A stretch of DNA of 64,000 bases, from contig LNAC01000232.1 of assembly GCA_002007465.1 (NCBI GenBank), positions 2,298,934-2,362,933 on the forward strand, read 5' to 3'. This stretch comes from Ailurus styani. Its lineage: Eukaryota; Chordata; Mammalia; Carnivora; Ailuridae. Below are positions 1 through 11,221 of this stretch, piece by piece. Within the stretch, counting starts at the first letter, position 1; the number at the start of each line of letters is the position of its first letter. The position numbers were made by a program, and so were the translations under genes. The notes under the pieces were generated by a model, which was not told the origin of the DNA, made no database searches, and saw only the letters and a program-made list of their open reading frames with translations.

Positions 1-119
1 AATTTGTTGGCTGAAGTGGCCACTTCTGTTAATAAAATAATTAACATTTATGAATATTTAATATATTCCAGACACTCTGCTGGTCTTTAAAAATTCCCAC
101 GTTTAATGCTTCTAATAAC

Positions 120-235
120 CCCAGAGGAAAAGTACAAATAGTATCCACATTTTTACAACTGAGGAAATAAAGTGTTAGAAAGATTACTGGACAATCAATC
201 AGCTAGAAAGCAGCAGCTCTAAGATCTGAGCCACT
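120..235 (+). repeat. MIR-like ancient SINE fragment
   Basis: Contains the MIR core pattern (fragment attttacaactgaggaaat followed by a diverged continuation ending in a run like agctctaagatctgagcc). It is old and strongly diverged. The rest of 1-366 is AT-rich sequence in which I see nothing else. Confidence 0.45.
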
Positions 236-366
236 TCACTGTACAGTCCAGTAGCTGCTACCTGCTTGGGCTTGAATGCACTCCTCATTCCTGGTTCAAT
301 GCTAGCTCTGTTGCCTGTTGTGAGGACGGGGATCTGCAGAGCTGCACGCTTTCTTCCCCCAAGACT

Positions 367-569
367 TCTTTTTTTTTTTTTAAAGATTTTATTTATTTAT
401 TGACACACAGAGAGAGATTACAAGTAGGCAGAGAGGCAGGCAGAGAGAGAGGAGGAAGCAGGCTCCCCGCCGAGCAGAGAGCCCGATGCGGGCCTCGATC
501 CCAGGACCCTGAGATCATGACCTGAGCCGAAGGCAGCGGCTTTAACCCACTGAGCCACCCAGGCGCCCC
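367..569 (-). mobile_element. can-SINE (full length)
   Basis: Antisense tail (T-run, aaagattttatttattt) through to the head complement (gagccacccaggcgcccc). Flanked by a target duplication cccccaagacttct at 356-369 and 569-582. Confidence 0.93.
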
Positions 570-869
570 CCCCAAGACTTCTGAAACCAAGTAGGAATTG
601 TGATGGGTTCTGGGCCCATGCCTGTCCACCCCGGGATTACTGGAGCAGCCCCTGGTTGAGGGCAGGAGCTGCCACGGACAGGAGAACTACCTGCAGAGCC
701 CTTGGGTTTAGTAACGAGAGGCACTGACGCAGGGTTGCTTGGAGGGCCCACATTGCTGCTGACTCCCTAAGAAATAAAAGTATCTCCAGCACTGATGTCC
801 ATTACCTGGATTTAGTTGCAGGACTACCTCTGAAGAGGGGTTCCATGCCCACATCTATTCAGGTGACCC

Positions 870-1290
870 TCCAGTCTGGTTCTGGGTTTAGGGTGGGGTC
901 CTAGGTGCTGCTATTCATCATCATCCTGGGCCCCAAGCCATCCCTTGTCCAAGGTTTGGGACCAACATAAGGACTGCCATTCAGCTTTGTCCTCAGCCGG
1001 GACCTACAGCTTAGAATCTGCTCAGCCTTGTCCTGGGCTTAAAGTGGCTCTTAGGCTCCTGTGGGACTAGGCACAGTTCCCCAGTCTCTCTGGGAAAGGG
1101 GGGCAGCCCCTCAGGCTTGTCCAAGGCTGGTATTACTCCTCAGCTTCATGGAGGTCCTGAGGTGGCTCGTCTGCATGTCCAAGCCCCGAGATGGCTCCTC
1201 AGCCTCGTTAAAGCCTAGGGATGGAATCTTGGCCTCATCCAAGAACTTGGATGGCCTTTGTCTTCATCTTCAAGCCAGGTTGTCTACCAA
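870..1290. repeat. Degenerate 30-bp minisatellite
   Basis: Successive segments of 28-31 bp, clearest from 1021 to 1257, share a consensus near ctcagcctcgtccaagcct followed by gggatggctc. The 30-bp phase gives a ten-residue periodic peptide on the plus strand, with motifs such as KPRDG recurring. There is no start context, splice support or known family, so I treat it as a decayed tandem repeat rather than a gene. Confidence 0.55.
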
Positions 1291-1439
1291 TACCAGGAAT
1301 CAAGCTACTGGCCCTTAAGCTACTGCTCCTCCCAGAGGCCCAGAACTAGGGCTTAGTCATCCCTCAACCTCCACCTCGGCCACTTCCTGGTTTGGGAGGG
1401 GCTCTGCCTCCTCTTCTAGGGTTTTGTAGGGTTTTTTGG

Positions 1440-1650
1440 GGGTTTTTTTGTTTTTGTTTTTGAAGATTTTATTTATTTATTTGACAGATAGAGAGAGATC
1501 ACAAGTAGGCAGAGAGGCAGGCTGAGAGAGAGGAGGAAGCAGGCTCCCCACCAAGCAGGGAGCCCGATGCAGGCCTCGATCCCAGGACCCTGAGATCATG
1601 ACCTGAGCCGAAGGCAGAGGCTTTAACCCACTGAGCCACCCAGGCGCCCC
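1440..1650 (-). mobile_element. can-SINE (full length)
   Basis: T-rich start, then gattttatttatttatttgacag to ccacccaggcgcccc. Flanks share cttctagg-ttttg, an imperfect target duplication. Confidence 0.92.
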
Positions 1651-2990
1651 GCTTCTAGGTTTTGAGGCTAGGCCCATTCTGGCTCCTCAGAGAGAAGCTG
1701 GAAATGGACAAAAGCAGGAATCTGTTTCCTGTTTATAATCCTGCTGAATCGTGATTGTTTCTTCTCAGCCTAAGATTTGGCTTGGGTCTCTGTCTGTGCT
1801 CAGAGGAGAAGAAATTGTACTCAGTGCCCCTGAGAAGAAGCAGACCAGGTTTTTTTTTTGGAGTTGTATGGCTCAAGGACATTCCTTAGGGCACCCACTA
1901 GTAGGACCTCCAAGTGGGGAATCGCCCAGCCTGGCAGCTCTTAGGGGAGCAAGTGGACATAGATGGGAACTTGCACCTGCTCTTACAGATTGGGCACTTA
2001 TTTGCTGTTGTCCTTGCTTATGCCCCACCTCCAATGTAGGAAGTACAAGTGATCCCAAACCATATGTCAGGAATTTGGAGAATAGCTTAGGGATACAGAT
2101 ATTATCGTGTGACTGGTAGAATGTGTGAGGCCATCAGAGAGATGATGTGGTCTTCCTGAGTCAAAGGACTCTGAATAGGTAAGTGGAAATCCCAAGTCTG
2201 AGGTCTTTGGTTAGTAGGGAGTGTTCTAGGGCCAGAAGTAGAGAGGGTCCCTGGACAGGATGTTGTGACCTGGGGAAATGGGTGATCTAAGAGCTGAGGT
2301 CTTTGATCTTGGGTGTCTGGGTCAAAAGGGGAGATCTAGGGCTGAAGGTTTTAAGCAGCGGACAAGATTCCAGGTCCATGGCCCCTGGACAGTGGGAGGT
2401 AGGAGGTCCTGAGGTCCCTGGGTGGGTGAGGGAGAGGACCTTAGGCCAGTGGGTAGGAGCATTTCCATAGGGAGGGGTCACCTTTGGAGCTCTCTGATGT
2501 TCACATGGCAGTAGCCTCTGGAAAGTTTGAAGGTGAAGCCAAAGGCAAGACCAGAATGCAGTCTGAGCAAAAGAAAGAAAGTAAAGCCTAAAGCTCCTCT
2601 ATCTGCCTATATGGCCATGGGGCCCAATTGTCCCTTTTTTGTCTTCCTACTGCGTACCCATATTCCTGGCTCCAGCCTCCTACTTCCCCGCCCTCACCAG
2701 GGGATCCCTGTTTGAACACAGACCACAAGTTCTATGCCACCCAATGGTGGATCACAGGACTACAGCCACCCGAGTCTTTTCCAGCCTGCAGAAGCCCAGA
2801 CCAGAGGTCCACCCCTCCCTCTCCATGTGACCTGTAGGAAATTGGACCTGGTGGCCAGGTGAGCCAGTGTCCAAACTACTCCAGCTTTCCTCCCATACAC
2901 TAGCCTAGCCCTAGGCCTGACCCTGGCCACCTGTCATTGAGACTGTTAACAGTGGGTTCCAATTTGGTGTCCCTGTCTCCTCAAATCTAA
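1651..2990. other. Intergenic unique sequence
   Basis: No gene recognised. Between about 2140 and 2480 the phrases gaggtcttt, agatctagggc and ccctggacag recur in degenerate form, which may be an old tandem repeat. Open frames here are short and lack family resemblance or splice context. Confidence 0.5.
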
Positions 2991-3500
2991 CCTTGCTTAT
3001 CCAGAGCATTGTAACAAACAAATCGAATCAAGCTCAGTCAATACTCATGGTAAAGGCCGAACACATCTCTTTCCTCACAAATGGCCCTCCTTCTCTTTCA
3101 GTCTTCTCTCCACTCACTTCTGCCTCCCACCCTCTGAAGAATGTATTATTCTTTGAACTACTTGGTTTCCCTGAACTTGCTAGATTTCCCCCTCACTCTG
3201 TGCCTTGTGCTTAGCAAGCTTTTCACTCTCTTCTCTGCCCGGCCTAAACCCTTTAACATACACTTCAAATGTCACTCCCTCTCCTAAGACTTCCCTACTC
3301 ACCCCCAGTAGATGTAATGGCACCTTCTCCTGTTCTCCCACAGTTCTTGGTACCTACTTCTTAAAAAGCATTTATCAAACTGTCTTAAGATTGCCTGGTT
3401 ATTTGTCTCCCTGATTCGCAGACAAGTTCCTGGAGGGCAGAGACCATGGTTATTTACGCTCTTGTATCTTCAGCATGTATCATGGTACCAGGGGTATAGT
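2991..3500 (+). repeat. L2 LINE 3' fragment
   Basis: Resembles the L2 3' end: cttcaaatgtcactccctc, cctaagacttcccta, then a terminal block like ttcctggagggcagagacc. It is a diverged ancient element with no intact coding region. Confidence 0.55.
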
Positions 3501-3916
3501 TGGTTTGATTATAGTTGCAGGAACTGACTGGCCCCTATGGCCTAGGGTGCAAAGGGATTAGGTTCTAGTCTTTAGGGATTCTCTGACTTTCTTCCCTTCT
3601 CCCCAAGGGCCAGACTCACTGTCTGATTGATCTGGAATGGAAATTGATGGGAATAGGTCAGCTGGATCTGAAGGAAGAACCACACTACCTTAGACCATGG
3701 ATCAGAGAGGTGGGGGGAGTCGCTGAGCCAGGGCCATCTTGGGATTTGGGGTGAAGGTGTAAGGAATGGATGTAACTGAACCACACAGGGCTCCGTGATC
3801 TCTAAACCAAGAGAGAAAGGGAGGTGGGAAAGCCTGGGTTGGTGAGGTTTACAGGGAGGGATGGGTGGCAGGGACTAGTGGGGGTTGTGGGGTAAGATAA
3901 AAAAACTGAGGATTAA
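3501..3916. other. Intergenic sequence, no feature seen
   Basis: No gene, RNA or recognisable repeat. Confidence 0.5.
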
Positions 3917-4121
3917 GGGCATCTGGGTGGCTAAGTCAGTTAAGGGGCTGCCTTCGGCTCAGGTCATGATCACAGGGTCCTGGGGTTGAGCCCCGCATCA
4001 GGCTCCCTGCTCAGTGGAGAGCCTGCTTCTCCCTCTCCCTCTGCCTGCCACTCTTCCTACTTGTGCTCTTTTTCTCGAGCTCTCTGTCAAATAAATGACA
4101 GAAAAAAAAACAAAAAACAAA
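3917..4121 (+). mobile_element. can-SINE, older subtype
   Basis: Head gggcatctgggtggctaagtc, tail caaataaatgaca plus an A-rich run. Flanked by ctgaggatta on both sides. Confidence 0.9.
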
Positions 4122-4790
4122 ACCTGAGGATTAATTCCCACATTGAATATGGCTATCAGGGAACTTGTCCTTACGAAGTATTCCACATTGTTCAGATGCA
4201 CCAGAATTTAGTTCACACTTTTTCTGCGTGGTCAGGGAAAGAGAGGGGGTCCAAGAATGAGAAGGGGGCAACTCTAGACCCCCAGCTCCATAGGGAGCCA
4301 CCTCGAGCGGGAATGCCTGGCATCTTTACTGTTCTGGAAAAAAGGGAAGAAAAATCTTGAGTGGCTGCCTTAGGCCCCCACTCAGTGTCCGCTTAGGCAC
4401 AGGCTCCCCCTGGTGGTTACTCTTATCATTGCCATCTCCACCCACTACCTTCATACATGCACATACTTGCCCATTTATTGACTAAGGACTGAGGAAGCAT
4501 CTGGAAGTGGTAAATTAAGGAGGAAGAGGTCAGGGTAGAATTCAGGGAGCAAAATCATGGAAGGGGAAAGGAACTTGGATTTTTGTTGGATGGTATCTCC
4601 CAGAAGAAAGAGGTCTTGAGGAGCCAGCATACTTCCTCCCTAGGGTTGGAACTCAGCCAGCCTGACCTGGATATTTTGATCCATCTGGAGGAAGTTGAAG
4701 GCACAGCAGAGTTTCCTGGGAAAGCACAGTAAGGTCATATTTTATATGAATTTGAAATATAGAAATAAGATGTCAGGCCTTATTCAAAAT
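4122..4790. other. Intergenic sequence, no feature seen
   Basis: No gene or young repeat recognised. Only short unsupported open frames. Confidence 0.5.
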
Positions 4791-4802
4791 CAATAAAGTC
4801 TC

Positions 4803-5034
4803 TGGGCGCCTAGGTGGCTCAGTCAGTTAAGCATCCGACTCTTGATTTTGGCTCAGGTCATGATGTCAGGGTCAGGAGATAGAGCCCTGAGCCCTGTGTT
4901 GAGCCCACATGGGCCCACAGGGCTCCAAGCTCAGGGAGCAGTCTGCTTCTCTTTTTCTCTCTCTCTCTCTGTCCACACCCCCCACTCACGCACTCCCTCT
5001 CTCTAAAATAAATCATCTCTTTTTAAAAACACAC
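4803..5034 (+). mobile_element. can-SINE, older subtype
   Basis: Head gggcgcctaggtggctcag, CT-rich middle, tail ctaaaataaatcatctct. Target duplication aataaagtctc at 4792-4802 and 5035-5045. Confidence 0.9.
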
Positions 5035-5116
5035 AATAAAGTCTCACTTTATGCACAAAATGTAGAATGGAGATGACTCTCCCTAAATAAAAACTTTTTC
5101 AAGAATCACAAATTCA

Positions 5117-5323
5117 GGGCGCCTGGGTGGCTCAGTGGGTTAAAGCCGCTGCCTTCGGCTCAGGTCATGATCCCAGGGTCCTGGGATCGAGGCCCACATC
5201 GGGCTCTCTGCTCAGCAGGGAGCCTGCTTCCTCCTCTCTCCTCTCTCTCTGCCTGCCTCTCTGCCTACTTGTAATCTCTCTCTCTGTGTCAAATGAATAA
5301 ATAAAATCTTTAAAAAAAAAAAA
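5117..5323 (+). mobile_element. can-SINE, young mustelid-type
   Basis: Intact head and aaataaaatctttaaaa tail. Perfect 16-bp target duplication aagaatcacaaattca at 5101-5116 and 5324-5339. Confidence 0.95.
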
Positions 5324-5519
5324 AAGAATCACAAATTCATGGGGCGCCTGGGTGGTTCAGTCGGTTAAGCATCTGCCTTTGGCTCAGACCATGATCCCAC
5401 TCACCTGGGATCAAGTCCCACACTGGGCTCCCTGCTCAGTGGGGAGCCTGCTTCTCCCTGCCTGCCGCTCCCTGTGCTTGCACACTCTCTCTGACAAATA
5501 AATAAATAAAATCTTTTTT

Positions 5520-5715
5520 TTTTTTAAAGATTTTATTTATTCATTTGACACAGAGAGANNNNNNNNNNNNNNNNNNNNNNNNNNNNNNNNNNNNNNNNNN
5601 NNNNNNNNNNNNNNNNNNNNNNNNNNNNNNNNNNNNNNNNNNNNNNNCCAGGACCCTGGGATCATGACCTGAGCCGAAGGCAGCGGCTTTAACCCACTGA
5701 GCCACCCAGGCGCCC
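5520..5715 (-). mobile_element. Nested antisense can-SINE containing an assembly gap
   Basis: T-run plus aaagattttatttattcattt at the left and ccacccaggcgccc at the right. The centre (5559-5647) is N. Confidence 0.85.
5559..5647. other. Assembly gap (89 N)
   Basis: Run of N inside a SINE; its true length is unknown. Confidence 0.99.
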
Positions 5716-5748
5716 AAATAAATAAAATCTTAAGAAAATCACAATTTC

Positions 5749-5948
5749 GGGGCACCTGGGTGGCTCAATGGGTTGAAGACTCTGCTTTTGGCTCAGGTCA
5801 TGATCTCAGGGTCCTGGGATCGAGCCCCGCATTGGGCTCTCTGCTCAGTGGGGAGCCTGCTTCCTCCTCTCTCTCTGTCTGCTTCTCTGCCTACTTGTGA
5901 TCTCTCTCGGTCAAATAAATAAATGAAATCTTTAAAAAAGAAAGAAAG
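5749..5948 (+). mobile_element. can-SINE
   Basis: Head ggggcacctgggtggctcaa, tail aaataaataaatgaaatc and A-rich run. Flanks share aaaatcacaatttc. Confidence 0.93.
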
Positions 5949-6250
5949 AAAATCACAATTTCAAGGTTAATAGACAGTGTGCATTGTAAACTGTGCTTCC
6001 ATTATTACCCAATGGGTCCCCATTTCTGTTGGTAACAAGAACTCAAATGTGGAAGGAGGCCGAATCAGATCATGAAGTCAGCACTGAGAGGCCAGAGTCA
6101 CTCACCAGTTGTAAGTAGAAGTCTTGGAGCAGTTTCTCCTCTAATTGCCAGAGGGAAGGCCTGGGCCTGGCTCCAAAGTTTTCTTCATTGGAGCAAGAAC
6201 AAAGATAAGGAAAGACAGAGTCAGAAAGATGAGTAAGAGGATAGAATAGA

Positions 6251-6434
6251 GGGCACCTGGGTGGCTCAGTGGGTTAAAGCCTCTACCTTCAGCTCGGGTC
6301 ATGATCTCAGGGTCCTGGGATCGAGCCCCAAATCGGGCTCCCTGCTCAGTGGAGACCCTGTTTCTCTCTCTCCCTCTGCCTGCTGCTCTGCTTACTTGTT
6401 CTCTCTCTTTACCTCTCTGTCAAATAAATAAATA

Positions 6435-6468
<34 letters not shown>

Positions 6469-6488
6469 NAAAAAAAAAAAAAAAAAAA
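6251..6488 (+). mobile_element. can-SINE with long poly(A)
   Basis: Head gggcacctgggtggctcagt. It ends in about 48 A residues containing an unresolved N at 6469. Confidence 0.92.
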
Positions 6489-6503
6489 GAATAGAACCAA
6501 GAG

Positions 6504-6706
6504 GGCGCCTGGGTGGCTCAGTGGGTTAAAAGCCTCTGCCTTCGGCTCAGGTCATGATCTCAGGGTCCTGGGATCGAAGCCCACATCGGGCTCTCTACTT
6601 GGCAGAGAGCCTGTTTCCCCCTCTCCCTCTGCCTGCCTCTCTGCCTACTTGTGATCTCTCTCTCTCTGTCAAATAAATAAATAAATAAAATATTAAAAAA
6701 AAAAAA
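6504..6706 (+). mobile_element. can-SINE
   Basis: Intact head and tail. Target duplication gaatagaaccaagag at 6489-6503, with a one-mismatch copy at 6707-6721. Confidence 0.94.
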
Positions 6707-6892
6707 GAATAGGACCAAGAGGCAACCAGATGGGAATGGGGAGAAGGGCCTGAGAGAGGCAGGCAGGGATATGTACTTACTGGGGAGCAGAGGAGGCTCT
6801 CAGGTATGAATGGTGGGATGATTGAGGAAGGGGGAGAGAGGGGATCCTTAGAGACTTTTACCAGAATTATAGCCAAAGTGTAGAGCCAGTGA

Positions 6893-7565
6893 ATTGGCTC
6901 CTGGCTCCCAAAAGAATATGTCTATCAAGGACCTTGGAATTGATCTTATTTGGAATAAGGGTCCTTGCAGATGTAATTAAGGTAAGGATCTCAAAAGGAG
7001 ATCATCCTGGACCAGGATGGGCCCTAAATCCAAGAGCAAGGACAAGGAGAGGGCACCTGGGTGGCTCAGTGGTTAAGCCTCTGCCTTCGGCTCAGGTGAT
7101 GATCTCAGGGTCCTGGGATTGAGCCCCAAATTGGGCTCTCTGCTCAGCAGGGAACCTGCTTCCTCCTCTCTCTCTGCCTGCCTCTCTACCTACTTGTGAT
7201 CTTTCTCTCTCTCTCTGTGTCAAGTGAATAAATAAAATATTTAAAAAAAAAAAGACAGACAAGGAGGAACCACAGAGACAGAAAGAAAAGTCCATGTGAA
7301 CACAGAACCAGAGATGCGAGTAATGGGTCTACAAGCCAAGGAACAGCAAGGATTGCTCCCAGCCACAAGAAGCTAGGAAAAAGGCACGGGACAGAGTCTC
7401 CCTCAGAGCCTCCAGAACAAACCAACTCTGTGGATACCTTGATTTTGAACTTCTGGCCTCTAGAACCCTAGAGAATAGAGAACTCTAGAGAATAAATTTC
7501 TGTTGTTTTAAATAACTTAGTTTACGGTGATTTGGTACAGCAACCCTAGAGAGTTAATATACACC
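6893..7565 (+). repeat. Ancient LTR/MaLR-like repeat, interrupted by a SINE
   Basis: Carries phrases of an old mammalian repeat: cttatttggaataagggtc, gcagatgtaattaaggtaag, gggccctaaatccaa, then agagaataaatttctgttg and ggtacagcaaccctag. I do not assign the subfamily. A can-SINE at 7051-7253 splits it. The repeat at 51050-51400 appears to be the reverse orientation of a related element. Confidence 0.5.
7051..7253 (+). mobile_element. can-SINE
   Basis: Head gggcacctgggtggctcag, tail caagtgaataaataaaat. gacaaggag lies on both sides. Confidence 0.92.
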
Positions 7566-7584
7566 TCAAGAATGAAGTCTGTTC

Positions 7585-7802
7585 GGGCACCTGGGTGGCT
7601 CAGTAGTTAAGCGTCTGCCTTCAGCTCAGGTCATGACCCCCAGTCCTGGGATCCAGCCCCACATGGGGCTCCTTGCTTGGTGGGGAGCCTGCTTCTCCCT
7701 CTCCCGCTGCCTGCTGCTCCCCCTGCTTGGGTTCCCTCTCTCTCTCTGTCAAATAAATAAATATTTTTTTTAAATGAAGAAACCATCCATTAAAAAAAAA
7801 AA
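7585..7802 (+). mobile_element. can-SINE
   Basis: Head gggcacctgggtggctcagt, tail caaataaataaatatt. Flanks aagaatgaagtc / aagaattgaagtcc form an imperfect duplication. Confidence 0.92.
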
Positions 7803-8270
7803 AAGAATTGAAGTCCATTCTCCCTCACCAGGTTTCCCTAAGGATATTTTGGGTAGAGGTTATATTTTCTGGGCCAGAGTCAGGATGGCAAGAAAAGATA
7901 GTTAATTTCAGGAGGCCCCTCACCAGGCTAAGGCTGAGGTTGAGCCTTAGGCCATGAACTTGTACTTGCTGGCAGAGCTGCTCCCTGTCCTTGCTTAGGG
8001 TCGTCTAATGCTGCTGCCCAGAATCTGAAGGTCTTGGTCCAGCTGATCCCTCTCCTTAGTGAGGTGGGAGAAGGTCTTCACTGCTCAGCAGAACCTTCTT
8101 TGGAGCTCTGGTTGCTAGGAGAGGAGCCAAGAACAACAAACAGGACCTAGGCCTTGGTGTTGACAGTGGGAAGAGGACCTGGCTTTGACCTCAGCCCAGG
8201 GAGACACTGTTCTGCCAGGCCAAGCTGAGGCCACAGTACTGGGGACTCCTTGGGTAACACATGCATGCAC
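7803..8270. other. Intergenic sequence, no feature seen
   Basis: No gene or clear repeat recognised. Confidence 0.5.
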
Positions 8271-8306
8271 ATGTGTTCACACACACGTGCACACACACAC
8301 ACACGC
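8271..8306. repeat. (CA)n-rich microsatellite
   Basis: Short interrupted CA tract. Confidence 0.85.
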
Positions 8307-8374
8307 ATACAGAGAAAGAACATTCACATGTCAAAAGACCTCCCTATCAGTCACTTCATCTCTTCCTGCCCTCC

Positions 8375-8475
8375 AAAACCCAGAGGACAGGGGTTATGAT
8401 GCCCACGTTACAGATAAGAAAACTATGCTGCAAAACTGGCAAGCTAGATCCCTGGCTAACAGGTGAGAGCCAGGA
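8375..8475 (+). repeat. MIR-like fragment
   Basis: Pattern gttatgatgcccacgttaca, gataagaaaactatg, then tggctaacaggtgagagcca follows the MIR core. Confidence 0.5.
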
Positions 8476-8708
8476 CTAAAAAGGAGACAAGCCTGCAGGA
8501 TTGAGGCCAGTTACCTGTCCCCTCCCTCTGGGGACCTGGGGACCAGGATAGGAACCCCAGCCATGAGCGGAATGCCCTAGCAGCAGGATTTTAACTTTGG
8601 ACTTGGAGAAGACAGGTGTATGAGCAAAGGACAAGAGCACTGAGATATATAAAACAAAGGAGGCACATGTAAAATTACAACATCCTTCAATTTTGTTATT
8701 TTTACCAT

Positions 8709-8876
8709 TTTTTTAAAGGGAGGGAGGGGCAGAAGAAGAGGAAGGGAGAGAATCTTAACCAGGCCCCATGCCTAGCACTGGACCTGACCTGGGCTTAAAC
8801 TCACAACCCTGAGATCATGACCTGAGCCGAAATCAAGAGTTAGACACTTAACTGACTGAGGCCACCCAGGTGCCCC
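8709..8876 (-). mobile_element. can-SINE, old and diverged
   Basis: Right end gatcatgacctgagccgaaa through ccacccaggtgcccc. The left tail is degraded. Flanked by aacatccttcaattttgtt / aacatccttcagttttagtt. Confidence 0.85.
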
Positions 8877-9018
8877 AACATCCTTCAGTTTTAGTTAACT
8901 CTGACTTTTCAAGAGAGTCTGCCTGCCCACTCCGATCTGGGGTATTCATCTATGCTTTCATGTATTCTGAACGGTTAGAAGTGTGCCTAGAGACTCACTG
9001 GAAAAGAACTCACAAGGA

Positions 9019-9232
9019 GGGCCGCCTGGGTGGCTCAGTCAGTTAAATGTCTGCCTTCGGCTCAGGTCATGATCCCTGGGTCCTGGGATCTAGCCCCGTG
9101 TCAGGCTCTCTGCTCAGCGGGGAGCCTGCTTCTCTCTCTCTCTCTCTCTCACTCTTCCTGCTGCTTCCCCTGCTTGTGTTCTCTCTGTTAAATAAATGAA
9201 TAAAATCTAAAAAAAAAAAAAAAAAAAAAAAA
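9019..9232 (+). mobile_element. can-SINE with long poly(A)
   Basis: Head gggccgcctgggtggctcag, tail aaataaatgaataaaatc plus a long A-run. Confidence 0.92.
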
Positions 9233-9283
9233 CCCGCAAGGATTGGGTNNAAAAAAAAAAAAAAAAAAAGAACTCGCAAGGAT
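9233..9283. other. Local duplication with NN inside an A-run
   Basis: cgcaaggattgg occurs twice, separated by NN (9249-9250) and an A-run. This suggests a collapsed or mis-joined SINE tail in the assembly. Confidence 0.6.
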
Positions 9284-9726
9284 TGGTGTACCTGGGTAGG
9301 TCAGTCAGTTAAGCTTCCAACCCTTGATTTAACTCAGGTCAGGATCTCAGGATTGTGAGATCAAGCCTGGTATGGAACCCCACCCACAAAGGCCCTACAA
9401 CGAGCCTCGGGCTCAGTGGGAAGTCTGCTTGAGATCCTGTCTCTCCCTGTCTAAAATAAATAAATACATATTTTTAAAACGATTTTATTTATTTATTTGA
9501 GAGAGAGAGAGAGAGAGCAAGTGCACACGCTCATGCGTGTGCCCACAAGCAGGCAAGTGGCTGGGGGCAGGGGGGAGGGGAGGCAGAGGGAGAGAGAATC
9601 TCAAGCAGACTGAGCACCAGCCTGAGTCAGGCCTCGATCCCACAGCCCTGAGCCATGACCTGAGCTGACATCAAGAGTCAGATGCTTAACTGACGGAGCC
9701 ACCCAGGTGCCCCGATAAATAAATCT
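9284..9726 (+). mobile_element. Old can-SINE interrupted by an antisense can-SINE
   Basis: Plus-strand head and body 9284-9480 (tgtacctgggtaggtcag). An antisense SINE occupies 9481-9714 in its aataaataaatac tail. Confidence 0.8.
9481..9714 (-). mobile_element. Nested antisense can-SINE
   Basis: gattttatttatttatttgaga, a (GA)n run, then ccacccaggtgcccc. Confidence 0.9.
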
Positions 9727-9868
9727 TTTTTTTTTAAGATTTTTTTTATTTATTTGACAGAGAGAGAGAGAGAGGGAGAGCAGGAACACGAGCAGGGGAA
9801 GTAGGAGAGGGAAAGCAGGCTTCCCGCCAAGCAGGGCGCCCAGTGTGGAGCTCGATCCCAGGCCCACA
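9727..9868 (-). mobile_element. can-SINE, 5' truncated
   Basis: Tail and middle present (ttttaagattttttttattt to ctcgatcccagg). The head region is missing. Confidence 0.85.
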
Positions 9869-10017
9869 GCCGAGGTTACTATTCCTGAGTTCGTTTTGGG
9901 CTCACCCACCCACAGCCACTCCCCAAACCCATCCCTCTCACTCTCAGTCAGCTCAGATAAGGATTCCAGCAGGGGCTTTTGATGCTGTGATAGTCTAATT
10001 ATAAAAAGAAATATATA

Positions 10018-10212
10018 GGGGTGCCTGGGAGCTCAGTTGGTTAAGCCTCTGACTCTTGGTTTCAACTCAGGTTATGATCTCAGGGCCATGAGATTGAGCC
10101 CCAAGGAGTCTCCACGCTCAGCAAGGAGTCTGCTTGAGATTCTCTCTCTCTCTCCCCCTCTCTTTCTGTCCCTTGCCCTTCTCTCTCTCTCATATAAATA
10201 AATCTTTATATA
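10018..10212 (+). mobile_element. can-SINE, older subtype
   Basis: Head gggtgcctgggagctcagtt, CT-rich middle, tail catataaataaatcttta. Confidence 0.9.
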
Positions 10213-10381
10213 TAGTTAATATATATAATATATAATATTACATATTATATATTTTATATTACATATTATATAAATACGATATAATTTATATTCTATAAAT
10301 ATATATTTATATATTCTATAAATATATAATGTATAATATATAATATATATAATATAATATATAGAAAAAATATATATATAG
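10206..10381. repeat. AT-rich low-complexity tract
   Basis: About 175 bp of almost pure A/T with many self-complementary TATA/ATAT runs, growing directly out of the SINE tail. Confidence 0.9.
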
Positions 10382-10700
10382 TTGGTCTTTGTCTCCATTT
10401 CTGGCATAGAACTCCTAAAACCCTTGGAATTTCCTAAGTGATAAGAGCAATAAATATGTCTTGAAATTCATAACAAACCCCTGAGTTTTATTAATCAGGT
10501 GTTTCTGGAAAGCACCTAAGGTTGGGGGGCTGGTTGCCAGGAGGACCAGCCATGTGATTGGAGGGTTGGCACTTCCTGTCTCATCCCCCTCCCAGACTCC
10601 CAGGACAGGGTAAGGAACTGGAGGTTGCATCAGTTACCAATGGGCAATGATCTTATCAATCATGCCTAAGTAATGAAGCCTCCGTAAAAACCCAAAAGGA

Positions 10701-10905
10701 GGGGCGCCTGGGTGGCTCAGTGGGTTAAGCCTCTGTCTTCAGCCCAGGTCATGATCTCAGGGTCTTGGGATCGAGCCCCGAATCAGGCTCCCTGGTTGGC
10801 GGGGAGTCTGCTTCCTCCTCTCTCTCTACCTGCCTCTCTGCCTGCTTGTGATCTCTCTCTGTCAAAATAAATAAATAAAAATCTTAAAAAAAAACAAAAC
10901 AAAAC
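10701..10905 (+). mobile_element. can-SINE
   Basis: Intact head ggggcgcctgggtggctcag and tail. aaaacccaaaa flanks both ends. Confidence 0.93.
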
Positions 10906-11221
10906 AAAACCCAAAACAATGGGGTTTGGAGAGATTTCAGTCTGGTGAACCGGAATGCATCTATGTACTGGAGGGTAGTGTATTCCACACTCCTCAGGAT
11001 CTGAGTTCCTGTGTTCAGGACTCTTCCGGACTTTGTTCTATGCCTCTCTTCATCTGGCTGTTCATTCACATCCTTTAATATCCTTTGCGATAAATTGGTA
11101 ATCTAGTAAATAAACGGTTTCCTGAGTTCTATGAGCCACTCTAGCAAGTTAATCAAACTGCAGAGAGGATCATGGGAACATCCAATTTCAAGCCGGTCAG
11201 TCTTCTAAGTATAAAAAAAAG

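Larger units (their letters stand above)
5341..5733 (+). mobile_element. can-SINE interrupted by an antisense can-SINE
   Basis: The plus-strand element covers 5341-5519. Its tail resumes at 5716 after the nested antisense insertion, and aaataaataaaatctt is repeated on both sides of the insert. Confidence 0.9.

Noticed and set aside
1751..2119. 122-codon plus-strand open frame
   Set aside because: No family resemblance, no splice context and no repeat of its peptide elsewhere; length is within chance for this much sequence.
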